Assembly (NCBI GenBank): GCA_947095535.1 | Contig: OX352774.1 | Span: 210,044,965 to 210,108,964, forward strand | DNA length: 64,000 nucleotides | Direction: 5' to 3' | Source of the DNA: Poecilobothrus nobilitatus | Lineage: Eukaryota > Arthropoda > Insecta > Diptera > Dolichopodidae | Shown: positions 1-9,785 of the stretch, piece by piece | Layout of the letters: every line of letters starts with the position of its first letter | Position numbering within the stretch: the first letter of the stretch is position 1 | The notes under the pieces: generated by a model | Databases searched by the model: none | What the model saw: only the letters and a program-made list of their open reading frames with translations | Told to the model about the DNA's origin: nothing | Made by a program: the position numbers and the translations under genes

Positions 1-37
1 TAATGCGGGTTCAAATCTAGGAAAGAATGTAACATTA
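1..37 (+). repeat. truncated tRNA-like B-box remnant and target site of the next SINE
   Basis: Positions 6-20 read GCGGGTTCAAATCTAG, which resembles a Pol III B box and the B boxes of the tRNA-like pieces at 8205 and 9622. The upstream part lies outside the window. Positions 28-37 (TGTAACATTA) are the left target-site duplication of the SINE starting at 38. Confidence 0.4.
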
Positions 38-230
38 GGGGCCTCGATGGCCTAGTGGGTTGGAGCGTATAAAATACGCTATAAACACCGAGGGAGTGTG
101 GGTTCGAATCCCACACACGTCGTAAGAATTATTCCCCCTTACGACATTTACAGCCACGCCTGAAAAGGAAAGGCTGTGTAATTCCTGTTCACATTTATGT
201 GGCAGAGAAAAGCACTAAAAAAAAAAAAAA
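38..230 (+). mobile_element. tRNA-derived SINE, family A copy 1 (best preserved)
   Basis: The head is tRNA-like, with an A box TGGCCTAGTGG at 48-58 and a perfect B box GGTTCGAATCC at 101-111. Between them lies a small stem GCGTA/TACGC in the anticodon-arm position. The tRNA-unrelated body (about 118-205) contains two further stems, CGTAAG/CTTACG and ACAGCC/GGCTGT, and ends in a 14-nt A run. It is flanked by a 10-bp target duplication with one mismatch (28-37 TGTAACATTA, 231-240 TGTCACATTA). This is the architecture of a SINE2-type element moved by a LINE. Four other copies lie in the window. I do not recognise the family name. Confidence 0.88.
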
Positions 231-561
231 TGTCACATTATTAATTTTTAATAGAAAGAAATTTTACAAAATGCAGTACTATGCATTTTGCATAAATGTA
301 TCTGTTGTAAATGTAAATTCATGAATAGTATTCAATTTATAATGATTTTAGGAGAAGAACAGTAGCATTACCTAATCACTTATAATATAATTAATATAAA
401 ATTAAAAACATTGATTTTTGCGAAGTAAAATCTAAACTTACTTTTCTAATTAAGATAAATCTAATTTTCAAATATTTAAATAAAATTTTTTGAAATATAG
501 CTTTTAAGTTTTTATTTTATTTCATTGTTGTTTTTCATTTCGTTCTATTTATTTATTTATT

Positions 562-756
562 TTTTATTTTTTTTTAATGCATTTCTCCGCCACATAAATT
601 TGGGCAGGAAATTACACAGCCTTTCCTGTTCAGGCGTGGCTGTAAATGTCGTAAGGGCGAATAACTCTTACGACGTTTGTGGGATTCGAGCTCTTACTCC
701 CTCGGTGTTTACAGCGTATTTTATACGCTCTTATCCATTAGGCCACCGATGCCCCC
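562..756 (-). mobile_element. tRNA-derived SINE, family A copy 2, inverted
   Basis: Reverse complement of family A. The head starts at 756 with the GGTGGCCTAATGG A box, the B box is degraded (GAGCTCGAATCCC), and the body carries the CGTAAG/CTTACG and ACAGCC/GGCTGT stems before a T run at about 565-575. Both flanks are ATTTATTTATTT-type sequence, so a target duplication is likely but its length is ambiguous. It lies head-out against copy 1, with a ~330-bp spacer. A small open frame across it is fortuitous. Confidence 0.85.
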
Positions 757-1350
757 GTTTTATTTATTTATTCTATTAAATTAATTAATGCAAATGCTTA
801 TAGTTTTTGTTTATTTAAAAGATTTTTTAAACGTTAATTTTACTTAAAATATGAATTTTACATTTATAAAATATTTCGTCATATTTCCATCATTAGTCAT
901 CTTTAAACTAAAATTATATCACATTTATTTAGAAATTACAAAAACTCTTAGAATCTTAATTTAAAAATTTGGAAACAATTTTCTGATTATTTAAAAAGTT
1001 TTAATATATGTAATATGTATTCAAATTCAATAATCCATTTAAATATAGTTTGTTTAATGATATGGAATATTCAGACATTACTTGTATGACGCTTCGTTAA
1101 CTTTTAGCGTTAACTTTCAGTAATTCAATTGAAAATTCATTTTAAATGTAAAAACCAAAAGAAAAAAAAAAACAATTTCACTACATCAGAAAGAGAAGAA
1201 AGTTTTTAAAAAATATCGATAAAAAGATAAATAGAAAAGTATATAAGTGACGTAAATTTAAAATTTATATTAAATAAAAATTTGTATTTGTCAGTTTAAT
1301 ACTTTAAAAAACTTTAATAAGTGGTGGTTCTACAATAAAAACGAGGAAGA
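757..1350. other. A/T-rich non-coding stretch
   Basis: No open frame with recognisable homology, no RNA gene and no inverted ends seen. Presumed intronic. Confidence 0.5.
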
Positions 1351-1354
1351 ATAC

Positions 1355-1388
1355 AGTTGACTTTGTCAACTCTTAGATACCCGTACGA
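1355..1388. repeat. hairpin plus ATACCCGTACGA end motif (possible outer end of family B copy 1)
   Basis: AGTTGAC (1355-1361) and GTCAACT (1365-1371) form a perfect 7-bp stem with a 3-nt loop. The 12-mer ATACCCGTACGA at 1377-1388 recurs inverted as TCGTACGGGTAT at 2908-2919, bracketing family B copy 1. Terminal hairpins beside TACCCG-type motifs are typical of dipteran INE-1/mini-me relatives. That these are the two ends of one element is inference. Confidence 0.45.
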
Positions 1389-1540
1389 ACCGTTAGTATG
1401 TTCACAGCCTGTCACTCTGCTTACAATATTATTTTTTTAATATTTTAGTATTTTAAAATAATTTGGGTAAATTTTATAATTTCTAGTACTATGGGTTGTA
1501 CATATATTCAAACTATATGTTTATATGACCATTCTTCAAA

Positions 1541-1622
1541 AGCAGATTCTAACCTTCCACATAACGATTATCAATCCAAAACTTTTTCAAATATTCTATA
1601 GTACCATTTAATACTAAGCGGT
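1541..1622 (-). repeat. tRNA-like repeat, family C copy 1 (decayed)
   Basis: On the minus strand it runs from CGCTTAGTATTAAATGG through TGATAATCGTTATGTGG to AGGTTAGAATCTGC, a decayed B box. It aligns over about 80 bp with 18843-18928, including the shared TATCAATC and TAAGCG words. It is probably a tRNA pseudogene or the head of a second SINE family. No body or tail is recognisable. Confidence 0.45.
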
Positions 1623-1959
1623 AAATGTATATTAAATTTACTAAGTACAAAACAGTAAATATAATTTTAAATATTATATTATATTATATTTAAATATTCC
1701 ATTGATAGAATAATTTCTTATAAGTACAATAAAATACATATATGTATGTAAATACGGCGCTATATAATATACATCTATACTCTTATCATTCATTCACTAG
1801 TGACATATACGATATGTAAATAAACATGATATTATATAAGTATGTATATATATCAATATCATATAAATAAAAATTCTTCAAGCAACCGTTATGTTGTTTA
1901 TTTAATTACATTTTTTTGTACTACGTATTATATCCTCAACAATTTCAAATTATCGAGTA

Positions 1960-2925
1960 AAACAAAATGGAAAAAATTCGTTAATGAAATTTGTTAGAAA
2001 ATTTGAAAAAATCAAGTAACACTTTCGTCAATTATAAAGTAACCCTATATTATTAAAAAAAGTTGTTAACAGAAATAAAAATATAATGTTGGAGCTTTAA
2101 TTTTTGTGTATTACTTCAAAAAAATTTTAACAGGTGTTCAAGTTACAGGTGTTTAAAAATAGGAAATTTTCAGTTTTTGACCCCTTACAGCTCCTAAACG
2201 GGGGGTGATACAAAAAAAATTTCTGAAATGACTCATACTAATTTTCAAAGATCTAACTTCTTCAAAATTTCAAGTTTCCAACTTTAACCGTTTAGAAGAT
2301 GGAGGGGTTAAAGAATTTTGCAAAATTTGAGTTTCGCATAACGGTAAATTAAGACACCGTATGCCAAAAATATATATTTATTGTATATATACTTTTAAAG
2401 CTAATGAAAGTAGTAATCGTTTGGCGTTTTCAAAATGAAGATATACCTTATACAACTTGTGCTATAACAATTTAAATATAGAGCATTTTTAAACCTTTGG
2501 GGAGCTGTAGCTCCGTAACGGGTGGGGCTACAAAAAAAAGTTATTAAAAATAAAATTAATATTTTTGTGAGATCTATCAGTAATTAAAATTTCATAGCTC
2601 TATTGCAAAAAAAATGTGGAGATCTAAAAGTTAGGTGTTCGAGAGCTACCCTAAGGCTTGGTCCAAACTCAACCAAAAAAAATAGGGAACCTACAAATTA
2701 CTCCCAGAATATTTTGTGTAAATTTCAAGATTCTAGGTTTCTTAGTTTTTGAGTTAGCGTGCTGACGGACGGACGGACGGACGGACGGACATGGCTCAAA
2801 AGTCTTAGATTTTTTTTCTGATCCGATCCATACCTTTGAAGGTATATCTAGCTCGCTTATTTCGAGGTGTTACAAACGGAGGAGTAATTTTATTATACCC
2901 GATCCTATCGTACGGGTATAAAAAC
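1960..2925 (-). mobile_element. dispersed repeat family B, copy 1 (INE-1/mini-me-like, non-autonomous)
   Basis: Non-coding repeat homologous, in reverse orientation, to 8325-9436 and 62003-62741. Shared landmarks are the stem TGTAGC/GCTACA (2506-2511, 2527-2532) around a CTCCGTAACGGGTGGG loop, the segment with 'aattaaagctccaacatta' on the reverse strand, and a CCCCCGTTTAGGAGCTG word. A (GGAC)n run sits at 2764-2790. Beyond it is a segment ending in TACCCG...CGGGTA (2896-2919) that resembles the ends of Drosophila GTCY-bearing elements. It is too degenerate to code for anything. Assignment to Helentron-type elements is inference from the microsatellite and hairpin layout. Confidence 0.7.
2764..2790. 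repeat. (GGAC)n microsatellite inside family B copy 1
   Basis: Six tandem GGAC units. The reverse complement (GTCC)n occurs at the equivalent place in the copies at 8375-8400 and in the Helentron-like element at 52379-52396, so it is a proto-microsatellite carried by the elements. Confidence 0.85.
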
Positions 2926-3118
2926 ATTTAACTAGGTTTGACTAGCAACTGTGATGAATGGGTACATTTTAGTTCAATAAAATAATATATTTATTTTTAA
3001 CTTCTTATACTTACTTTTAAGAGAGTTATTAAATAAATTTATAGTATAGTTCAACATCATTTTTAGTGATTCTCTTATTTTATGTTTACCATTTGCCATA
3101 AAAAAGTTCGGAATTTTT

Positions 3119-3425
3119 ATAGAGCAACAAGTCCATCTTTTCCAAATCGATCCGCTTCTTCATTTCCTTCTATACCTAAGTGTTCAGATAACCAATTGAT
3201 AGTTATTTCATTTATTGTTTGTTCCTAAGTGGTTTAGTTTTACTAAGTATTCCCAAATTAATTGCGATTTGATTGCCTGTGCGTTTGAGCCTTTATGGCT
3301 ACTTAACTGCCTGTTGTTCTATCTATTTCTCTGTTTCTATATATATATATATATCAATAGTATTTGATTCCTGTCTCTTGTACGCTCTTCTGTTATTTTT
3401 GAACCATCAGTAAACGATTTTAGTA
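3119..3425 (-). pseudogene. LINE RNase H domain fragment
   Basis: Minus-strand conceptual translation gives FTDGSK near 3400-3415 (the first acidic motif of retroelement RNase H). Further on come an IKSQLIWEYLVKLNHLG segment and then TINWLSEHLGIEGNEEADRF (3145-3210), matching the W.PGH.GI.GNE.AD motif of LINE RNase H. The canonical PGH is changed to SEH. A (TA)n tract at 3338-3355, frame changes and a stop at 3119-3121 break it. RNase H is present in I-, R1- and LOA-type LINEs and absent from Jockey, which limits the source clade. No reverse transcriptase is visible next to it, so this is an isolated fragment with no expected function. Confidence 0.72.
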
Positions 3426-4435
3426 CATGTTGTTCGAGTAGATAGTCGAACATTAGCATTAGCTATTACTCCACTCCCTCATATTACATAGTTTTTTTAA
3501 TATTTTATAAAAATGTATTTTGTTGTCATTTGATATTAGACAATTAAAATTAGTAGTATATATTTAGCAATAATGGTATATAGTCTCTATCAACATCGTT
3601 GCTTAATAATATTTTAAGCTTTAAGTTCTAGAAATAATGACATTATAAAGCAAAAAAAAATTCGGTCAAAAACAAAATTATTATGAATCATATAATTTTC
3701 AGATGAAATTTAATTTTCTCTTTTTTTTTAAAAAAAAAAAATCTTATTTTGATTAATGTTACAATAATTAATTAAGTTGAAAACTTAATAAATTTTTTTA
3801 AAAATATATCTAGATATAAAGTGAATTTCTTTTTTATAGTTTAACCACAAATCATAGAACCACATTATTACTACTTTTTTTATTCACTTTTCGAAAATAA
3901 TTTGTGACTATATTTATTATAGAATTGTGTTACAGTTAAATATAAATTGAAACTATAAAAACTTTTTTTTATATTCACCTTTAAAAATAAATTAAATCAT
4001 AAAACACCAGAAGTCATAAATTTCATCTTGGATGCCACAAAAACAATTTATTTTAACACCATTAAAGAAGAAAAAAAAATGCACATTAGACAATTTTTTT
4101 CTTCAAGCATTTTACTCAATTCATTTAAAGCAAATTTTAGCAATTTTTCAATGCTAAAGAAAAATTTTCTCAACAAAAGGATGAATAGAATAAAATAAAC
4201 AGTTGACTAAAAGTAGAAAAAAAACCATCTATCCTGAATATTAATAATAAAAAAATTATATAATATAAAACGTTTTTAAAGAGTTCAAGACAATAATTGG
4301 TCAATCAAGTCAATGATTGTCTAATATTTGGTTAATCGATTAAAATTTCGATTAGTAATCAAAAAACCCTCATTCCGTTATAAACACTAGCTGATATTAT
4401 ATAACCAGATTAAACAATAAAGTGTTTTTTTTTTA
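3426..4435. other. A/T-rich non-coding stretch before the mariner
   Basis: Poly(A)/poly(T) runs only. No gene, hairpin or repeat homologous to other parts of the window recognised. The TA at 4436-4437 is the left target dinucleotide of the mariner. Confidence 0.5.
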
Positions 4436-4437
4436 TA

Positions 4438-5509
4438 CGAGGGCAGTCCTAAAAGTTTCTAGTATTCATATTAAAAATCAGTTTTGCTTCAGATTATGCT
4501 TCAGATTCAGCGATAACTATTTCATCTTTCCAGCAAGTCAATTTTTTAAATTCGGAAACAAAAAGTAATCACTTAGGGCTAAATCTGGGCTGAATGGTGG
4601 ACGTGCATCAATTTCGTACCGTAATTCATTTAATTTTACTGTTGTCAAACTTTATGTGTGTGATGGTGCGTTTGATGGAAAAGCATTTTTTTCTTTGCTA
4701 AATGTGGTGGTTTTTTTATTGATTTCGTCTCTCAATCGATCCAATAATGCACAATTATATGTAGCATTTATTGATTTTTCTTTTTCAAGATAGTGGATGA
4801 ATATTAAAACTTGTGTATACCAAAAAACAGTTGCCACAATCTTTTCTGATGATTTTTCTGTTTTTGCTATCTTTGGCGCACTCCCACCAGATTTGGATTG
4901 ATTTTTTTGATCTATTGTTTGGATTGATTTTTTGTTTCTAGTATATAGTAATGAACCCAAGTCTCATCAACAGTTATAAATCAACGTAAGAATTCATTTG
5001 GATTACGCTGATATATTGCTAAAAGCTCCCCACAACATGTCCAACTAATTATTTTTTGTGACAATGTTAATAAACGCGGCACCCATCTTGCTAATAGCTT
5101 TTTCATAAGGAGTTCATCATGTAAAATACCGAATTTTTATTTGGCGATCGTTTGTCACTATACATCATGTAGTTTTCTTCATTTATACTTGTACGACCGC
5201 GTTTAAAATCAGCTACCCAAAAATGAATGGTTTCATATGATGGTGATGAAGTACCATATCCTTTTAGATATCGGTTACTGATAAACCTTTCAATAAAAGT
5301 TAATGAATTGCAGCACGAATTTGAAATTCATCCATTATCTGAAAAGGAAAAAAGTTAACTGATTAGTGTTTCACAATAAACTATTTGACAGATCGATTTG
5401 AAAATTTAGGACAGACAACATAAAAGATTGTTCTTTGAAATGGCAATCATAAAAAATTATAATATTGACAAAAATATGCCGTTACAGGAAACTTTTTGGA
5501 CTGCCCTCG
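4438..5509 (-). mobile_element. mariner transposon, degenerate, 1072 bp
   Basis: Inverted ends CGAGGGCAGTCCTAAAAGTT (from 4438) and the reverse complement of AACTTTTTGGACTGCCCTCG (to 5509) match over more than 20 bp with very few differences. TA dinucleotides at 4436-4437 and 5510-5511 are the expected Tc1/mariner target duplication. The transposase remnant is on the minus strand. The length is somewhat short of the usual ~1.3 kb, suggesting internal deletion. It is a cut-and-paste DNA transposon, now dead. Confidence 0.92.
4500..5335 (-). pseudogene. mariner transposase pseudogene
   Basis: Probable start ATG at 5335-5333, followed by MDEFQIRAAIH and then repeated stops in the helix-turn-helix half. 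The DDE half is clearer. DETWVHYY (about 4945-4970) carries the first catalytic Asp. The frame then shifts into a 102-codon open segment (4652-4960) with SGGSAPKIAKT, VATVFW, YLEKEKSINATYNCALLDRL and NAPSHT. The canonical HQDNAPAHT motif has lost its Asp (FPSNAPSHT). The third Asp lies in SPDLALSDYFLFPNLK (about 4550-4610). The spacing is that of a D,D34D mariner. Several stops, at least one frameshift and the missing catalytic Asp mean no activity. Without its ends it would still be recognisable as mariner from the SPDLA.SDYFLFPNLK motif. Confidence 0.9.
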
Positions 5510-5511
5510 TA

Positions 5512-8204
5512 TTTGTAAGATATACAGATAATTTTTATCAATTTAATGAAACTAAATCCAAATTTATAAGACGGTCTTGTCGTTCAACACGGTATGTTCA
5601 TCTTTAAAAAGAAAAAAAAAAAAGTAGTATGTAGAATTTCTGAAAATTTACTAAAACTTTTGCAAAAAAATATTTTTCTTAAATTCATTAATTTAATTTT
5701 TAGTTTTTGCTTGAAACACTAATTTTTTAAGATACTCTTGTAAAAACCATTACTTTTACTTTACATTTTTCTTTTATTTTGAGTTCATATCAACTTTTTG
5801 CGCTATTTTTTGCTTTAACATGATTTATTTGAATTTTTATGAAAAAATCTAGACATTTCAAAAGAAATTGCAACCAAACAAAAAAAAAATTTAAACAAAA
5901 ACGTCAGATTTGAAATTTCTTTTTTAGATAGAAACAAAAAAATGACAACCGACAAATAAATTTGTCTCTTTCATAATTTTACTTCTAGTGCGATAAAAAC
6001 ACATATACATAAAAAAAAAATATTATTGCAGTTGCAGTAATTAGGATAAGAAAGTTTTTTTTCATTTTATTTTAGTTTTATATTCATTCTTATTTTAAAA
6101 TTTTTTTCTCAATATTTGTTTTTTTTTTCTTATTCTAAATAAATTTTAAGAAGATTTACTCCAAATTGTATACATTCCTATATTATCTATATTACTGTTC
6201 AGTTAACACTTATTGCAGTTATTTAAAGTACGTAAAAAAAAATTTTTTTTTTGTTTTTTTTCTTCCTGTACATGATTTTACTATGTGCATATATGTGTGA
6301 ACACCGCAAAGATAGATATTTATATTTTCAACAGGACGTCTCAAAAATTATATGCTCGATTTGAATAATTATTAGAACGTATTGAGACAACAAAAAACAA
6401 TCGATTCAAATATATGGACTATGGACTTAATTTGGCATTAGGTTTGAATGATAGATTCCCTTAATTTGTCAACATTTAATTTGTCAACAACAACATTTTT
6501 AAACTCTCAAAAAAAAAAAAACAATGTCTGTTGTCTAAAAAATCTCTAATTAAGTTCAAGTTCAAGAATGTGTTGTGTATTACCAAACAGTGCTAATATT
6601 CTTTGCCCAATTCATCGATTCGACAGAGTTTTATTAGGATAGTACCATACATTTAAAATTCTAATTCACCTAAAATATTCTTGAATGTGTTGCGTAATCA
6701 TTTTCGAGTTTAGTTTTTACACCTTACTAAATGCTTTTGGTAGTGAATAGTTATTGTTAAATGACAGTTTATTTCTATCACTCTGTGTTATGATGGAGGT
6801 TTCAATAATCTGTTTTAAATTTTATCCCAAAATGCTGTGAAACTTCTATCAGATTATTTTACATTAATGATAATATTTGCTTAACTCAAAATTTAACCTA
6901 GTTTCAGTTACCATTTTTAATCAAAGTAATCAGCTGTTAAAATGTACATAGAAATTTTTTACCAGGGTGCCCTGTATATCCTAATTTATTCACACATATT
7001 TATATATACGCATATATATTTTTAAAAATTAATATATAATACATAAGCCTTATTTTCTTTCGAAATTCAAAACAACCAAAAAATTTATTTTTAAATAAAA
7101 GAAAAAAAAAATACATTATTTTTATATCCGGATGTATTTTCATTCCTTAACTTTTGCATATTAAAGTACATATATATATTCTGATGTCCTGAATTTGCTT
7201 TTTAATTTTTATTTTTTTCTCGTTCTTTCTTTAATTTTTTTTTATTTTTTATTTTTCTTTTATAGTATCTATTCATTCAACTTTATTTAAGTGTGGTATG
7301 TATATTTTAAAAGAAAATAATGTGAGAAATAAATACATAAAATATATGCACATGAATGTAATATTCATATATTTTTGTACATTGAAAAAGTCTTCAAAAA
7401 GGATATAAGCATTTGGTGAACATATCCTTCTCATATGTATATTAACCAATAAAAAAAATGTAAACTTACATAGAGATATAAAATAAAAAAAAAAACTAAA
7501 ACAAAAAATAAAAATCACTGGTATTTTTTTTGCAGTTACAAGTTTTATATTTCTTTTTCTTTTTGGTTTATTTTTTTTATTTTTTTTTTTGGTTTTTATA
7601 TAAATAACCAGTTCTTTATGCCTCTATGAAATAAAAAATAAAAACAAAACAAAAAATTTTAAGAAAGATAAGGAAAAAAAAATTAAACTAGGAAGAAAAC
7701 TGTTCATTGGAACAAGAGTTATTTATGCCAATTATAAGGTATCTGGGTTTATAGGAATACTAATAAATTATTTAAAGAGTTTTCTTTTTACTATTTATTA
7801 TAATTTTTCTTTCTGATTTTTACTTTTTTTTTTTTTTTTGTTTACTGTATACAAAATTTAAAGAGTATTGAAATAATGCAAGACTTTAATAAAGGAATTA
7901 TTTAAAGAATTAAATTTATAAATAGAAAAATATTATATTCTTTTTTTTTTTTTTAATTAAGGAAAAAAAAAAGAAATACATATCCTTTTACGGGTAAGAG
8001 ACTTTTCTTTAAAAATAAAAGTAAAAAAAAACAATTCTTAATAATAATGAAAATGAAATAAAATAATAATAGAAAAATTTCTTAATTCTTAATTCTTTCT
8101 TAATTCTTCCATTATAAAAACAAATATCAAATTTGTACATTAATTTGAAGAAAGACCAAATTTCGCCTATTTATATGCAATGTATATATTTTATGAAAAA
8201 ATTT
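5512..8204. other. A/T-rich intronic-type sequence
   Basis: Long A/T homopolymers, (TA)n stretches and no supported gene. The open frame at 7273-7518 (minus) is built of Phe/Lys/Ile-rich low-complexity sequence and is not credible. No repeat shared with the rest of the window was recognised. Confidence 0.5.
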
Positions 8205-8286
8205 GGACCTCCTTTACTGAGTGGTTAAACACATGGTATGTATTAATAGAAGTAGTGCTGTTTCGAATCCTACATAGGCTGTGAAG
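8205..8286 (+). repeat. tRNA-like repeat, family D copy 1
   Basis: GGACCTCCTT start, an AGTGGTTAAACAC segment in the A-box position and TTTCGAATCC at 8261-8270 as a near-perfect B box. It aligns loosely with 9622-9705 (shared TTTAAACAC-like block and CAAATCCTAC/GAATCCTAC block). The anticodon arm does not fold convincingly, so it is more likely a SINE head or tRNA pseudogene than a working tRNA. Confidence 0.5.
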
Positions 8287-8324
8287 ATTATGCTAAAATC
8301 CTATTCTAAAATACTTTCATTTTT

Positions 8325-9436
8325 AGCACATTTCCAAAAAAAATTTGAAAAAATGTGCTTATTAGTTTCACTCTGTCCGTCCGTCCGTCCGTCCGTCCGT
8401 TTACAAAACTTCTACACCGTTAAAGATAGAGAAAAAAAATTTTAACATGGGTAGGTATTATAAAAAAAATTATTTTGTGGAATAACTTTTTCATGTAGCC
8501 CCATCCATTACGGAGCTACAGCCCCTCAAACTTTGAAAAAGCTCTATTTTTAAATGCATATATCTTATGTTCTGCTTAAGATTTTTTCAATATGAAAACA
8601 TCATGCAACAGGTATTTTTTTTAACGTTGTAAATTAATATCAAAGTTATACAATTGTTTTAAATTTAGTATTTAAATTTACCGTTATGTGAAAACCAAAT
8701 TTTGCATGATTTTTCTACTTTCTTAACCCCGGCATGCTTTTAGATAGAGGCTTGAATTTTTGAGGCAAGATACAACTTTTAGTTTCTTTTGTTTGCTCAG
8801 AAAATTTTTTTGAGCCACCCCTTGTTTATGAGCTATTAGGGCTCAAAAATTTAAAATTTCCAAAATTGCAAAAAAGCCCGATTTTCATGCATATATCTCA
8901 GGTCCTGCGCAATAGTTTTGCAATATAAAACCGCCAAAAGACTGGAAATTGTATTATCTACATAAAGCAATATTAAAACTATGCGATATTTTCTAATTTA
9001 CTATTTAAAGTTACCGTTATGTGAAAACCACATTATGCATGAAATATCTTTTTTCATAACTCCGGCACGCCTTTAGACACAAACCTGAAATTTTGAGACA
9101 AGAAAGAACTTTTAGAATCAGTATAAGTTTTCCTAGAAATTTTTTTTGCACAACCCCCTGTTTAAGAGGTATTAGGGCTGAAAAATTGAAAATTTGCTAT
9201 TTTTAGGCACCTGTACAAATTTTTCCACGGCAAGACATAAATATTAAAGCTCCAGTAGTATTTTTTTACGTGTGCTAACGGTTTTTCTTACTTATATAGG
9301 GTTGCAGGCTTACAGCCCCTCAAAATTCTAAAAAAGTCCTATTTTCACATATTTTCTTATTACAAAAAATTTTTTAAATTTTTGTGCAAGTCACAATTCT
9401 AAACAGTTTGTATTGGGTTTTGGAAATGTGCGCTTT
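8325..9436 (+). mobile_element. dispersed repeat family B, copy 2 (longest, with internal 333-bp duplication)
   Basis: Starts with the hairpin-forming AGCACATTTCC (8325-8335) and ends with GGAAATGTGC (9422-9431), i.e. inverted ends of about 11 bp. It contains (GTCC)n at 8375-8400, the TGTAGC/GCTACA stem (8494-8499, 8515-8520), and two tandem copies of a ~333-bp unit. Unit landmarks are ATGCATATATCT at 8554 and 8887, and CCGTTATGTGAAAACCA at 8681 and 9013. The other two copies have one unit. It is non-coding and non-autonomous. The ends could be MITE-type TIRs or Helentron subterminal repeats; this copy alone does not decide. Confidence 0.75.
8375..8400. repeat. (GTCC)n microsatellite inside family B copy 2
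   Basis: Six GTCC units plus GT, at the same relative position as in the other INE-1-like elements here. Confidence 0.85.
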
Positions 9437-9621
9437 TAAAAACTGTTTGTTTACATTCTACCTTGTTGCTTTTACTTCTAATGCTTTTGTATTAGACATT
9501 TTACTTTTAATTGGAAGAAAAATTACTAGAAAAATTAATTTTTGAAAAGCAAATCTCCCTTCCAACCAAATATGTAATGTAAATATATGAAATAAAACAA
9601 AAAAAATAATATTAGAAAAAA

Positions 9622-9705
9622 GGGGCTTTGGGGATCTAATGTTTAAACACGTGGCTTAAATAAACCGAGGTATTGCGGATTCAAATCCTACACAGGTAGC
9701 AAGGT
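9622..9705 (+). repeat. tRNA-like repeat, family D copy 2
   Basis: GGGGCTTTGGGGATCTAATG head, TTTAAACACGTGG block and a B-box-like GGATTCAAATCC at 9677-9688, followed by TACACAGG and a T-rich tail. It shares its order of blocks with 8205-8286. No good cloverleaf is seen. Confidence 0.45.
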
Positions 9706-9748
9706 TTTTTAATTGAAAACAAACACTGAGTACCAAATATAATGCAAA

Positions 9749-9785
<37 letters not shown>

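Noticed and set aside
48..120. Possible functional tRNA gene
   Set aside because: Good A and B boxes, but acceptor ends do not pair and the sequence continues into a conserved non-tRNA body with an A tail and target duplications: a SINE.
2764..2790. Direct short repeats as a CRISPR array
   Set aside because: (GGAC)n and the other arrays are microsatellites or contiguous tandem repeats without spacers, in a eukaryotic genome.
8205..8286. Possible functional tRNA
   Set aside because: Only the B-box region is convincing; anticodon arm and acceptor stem do not fold.
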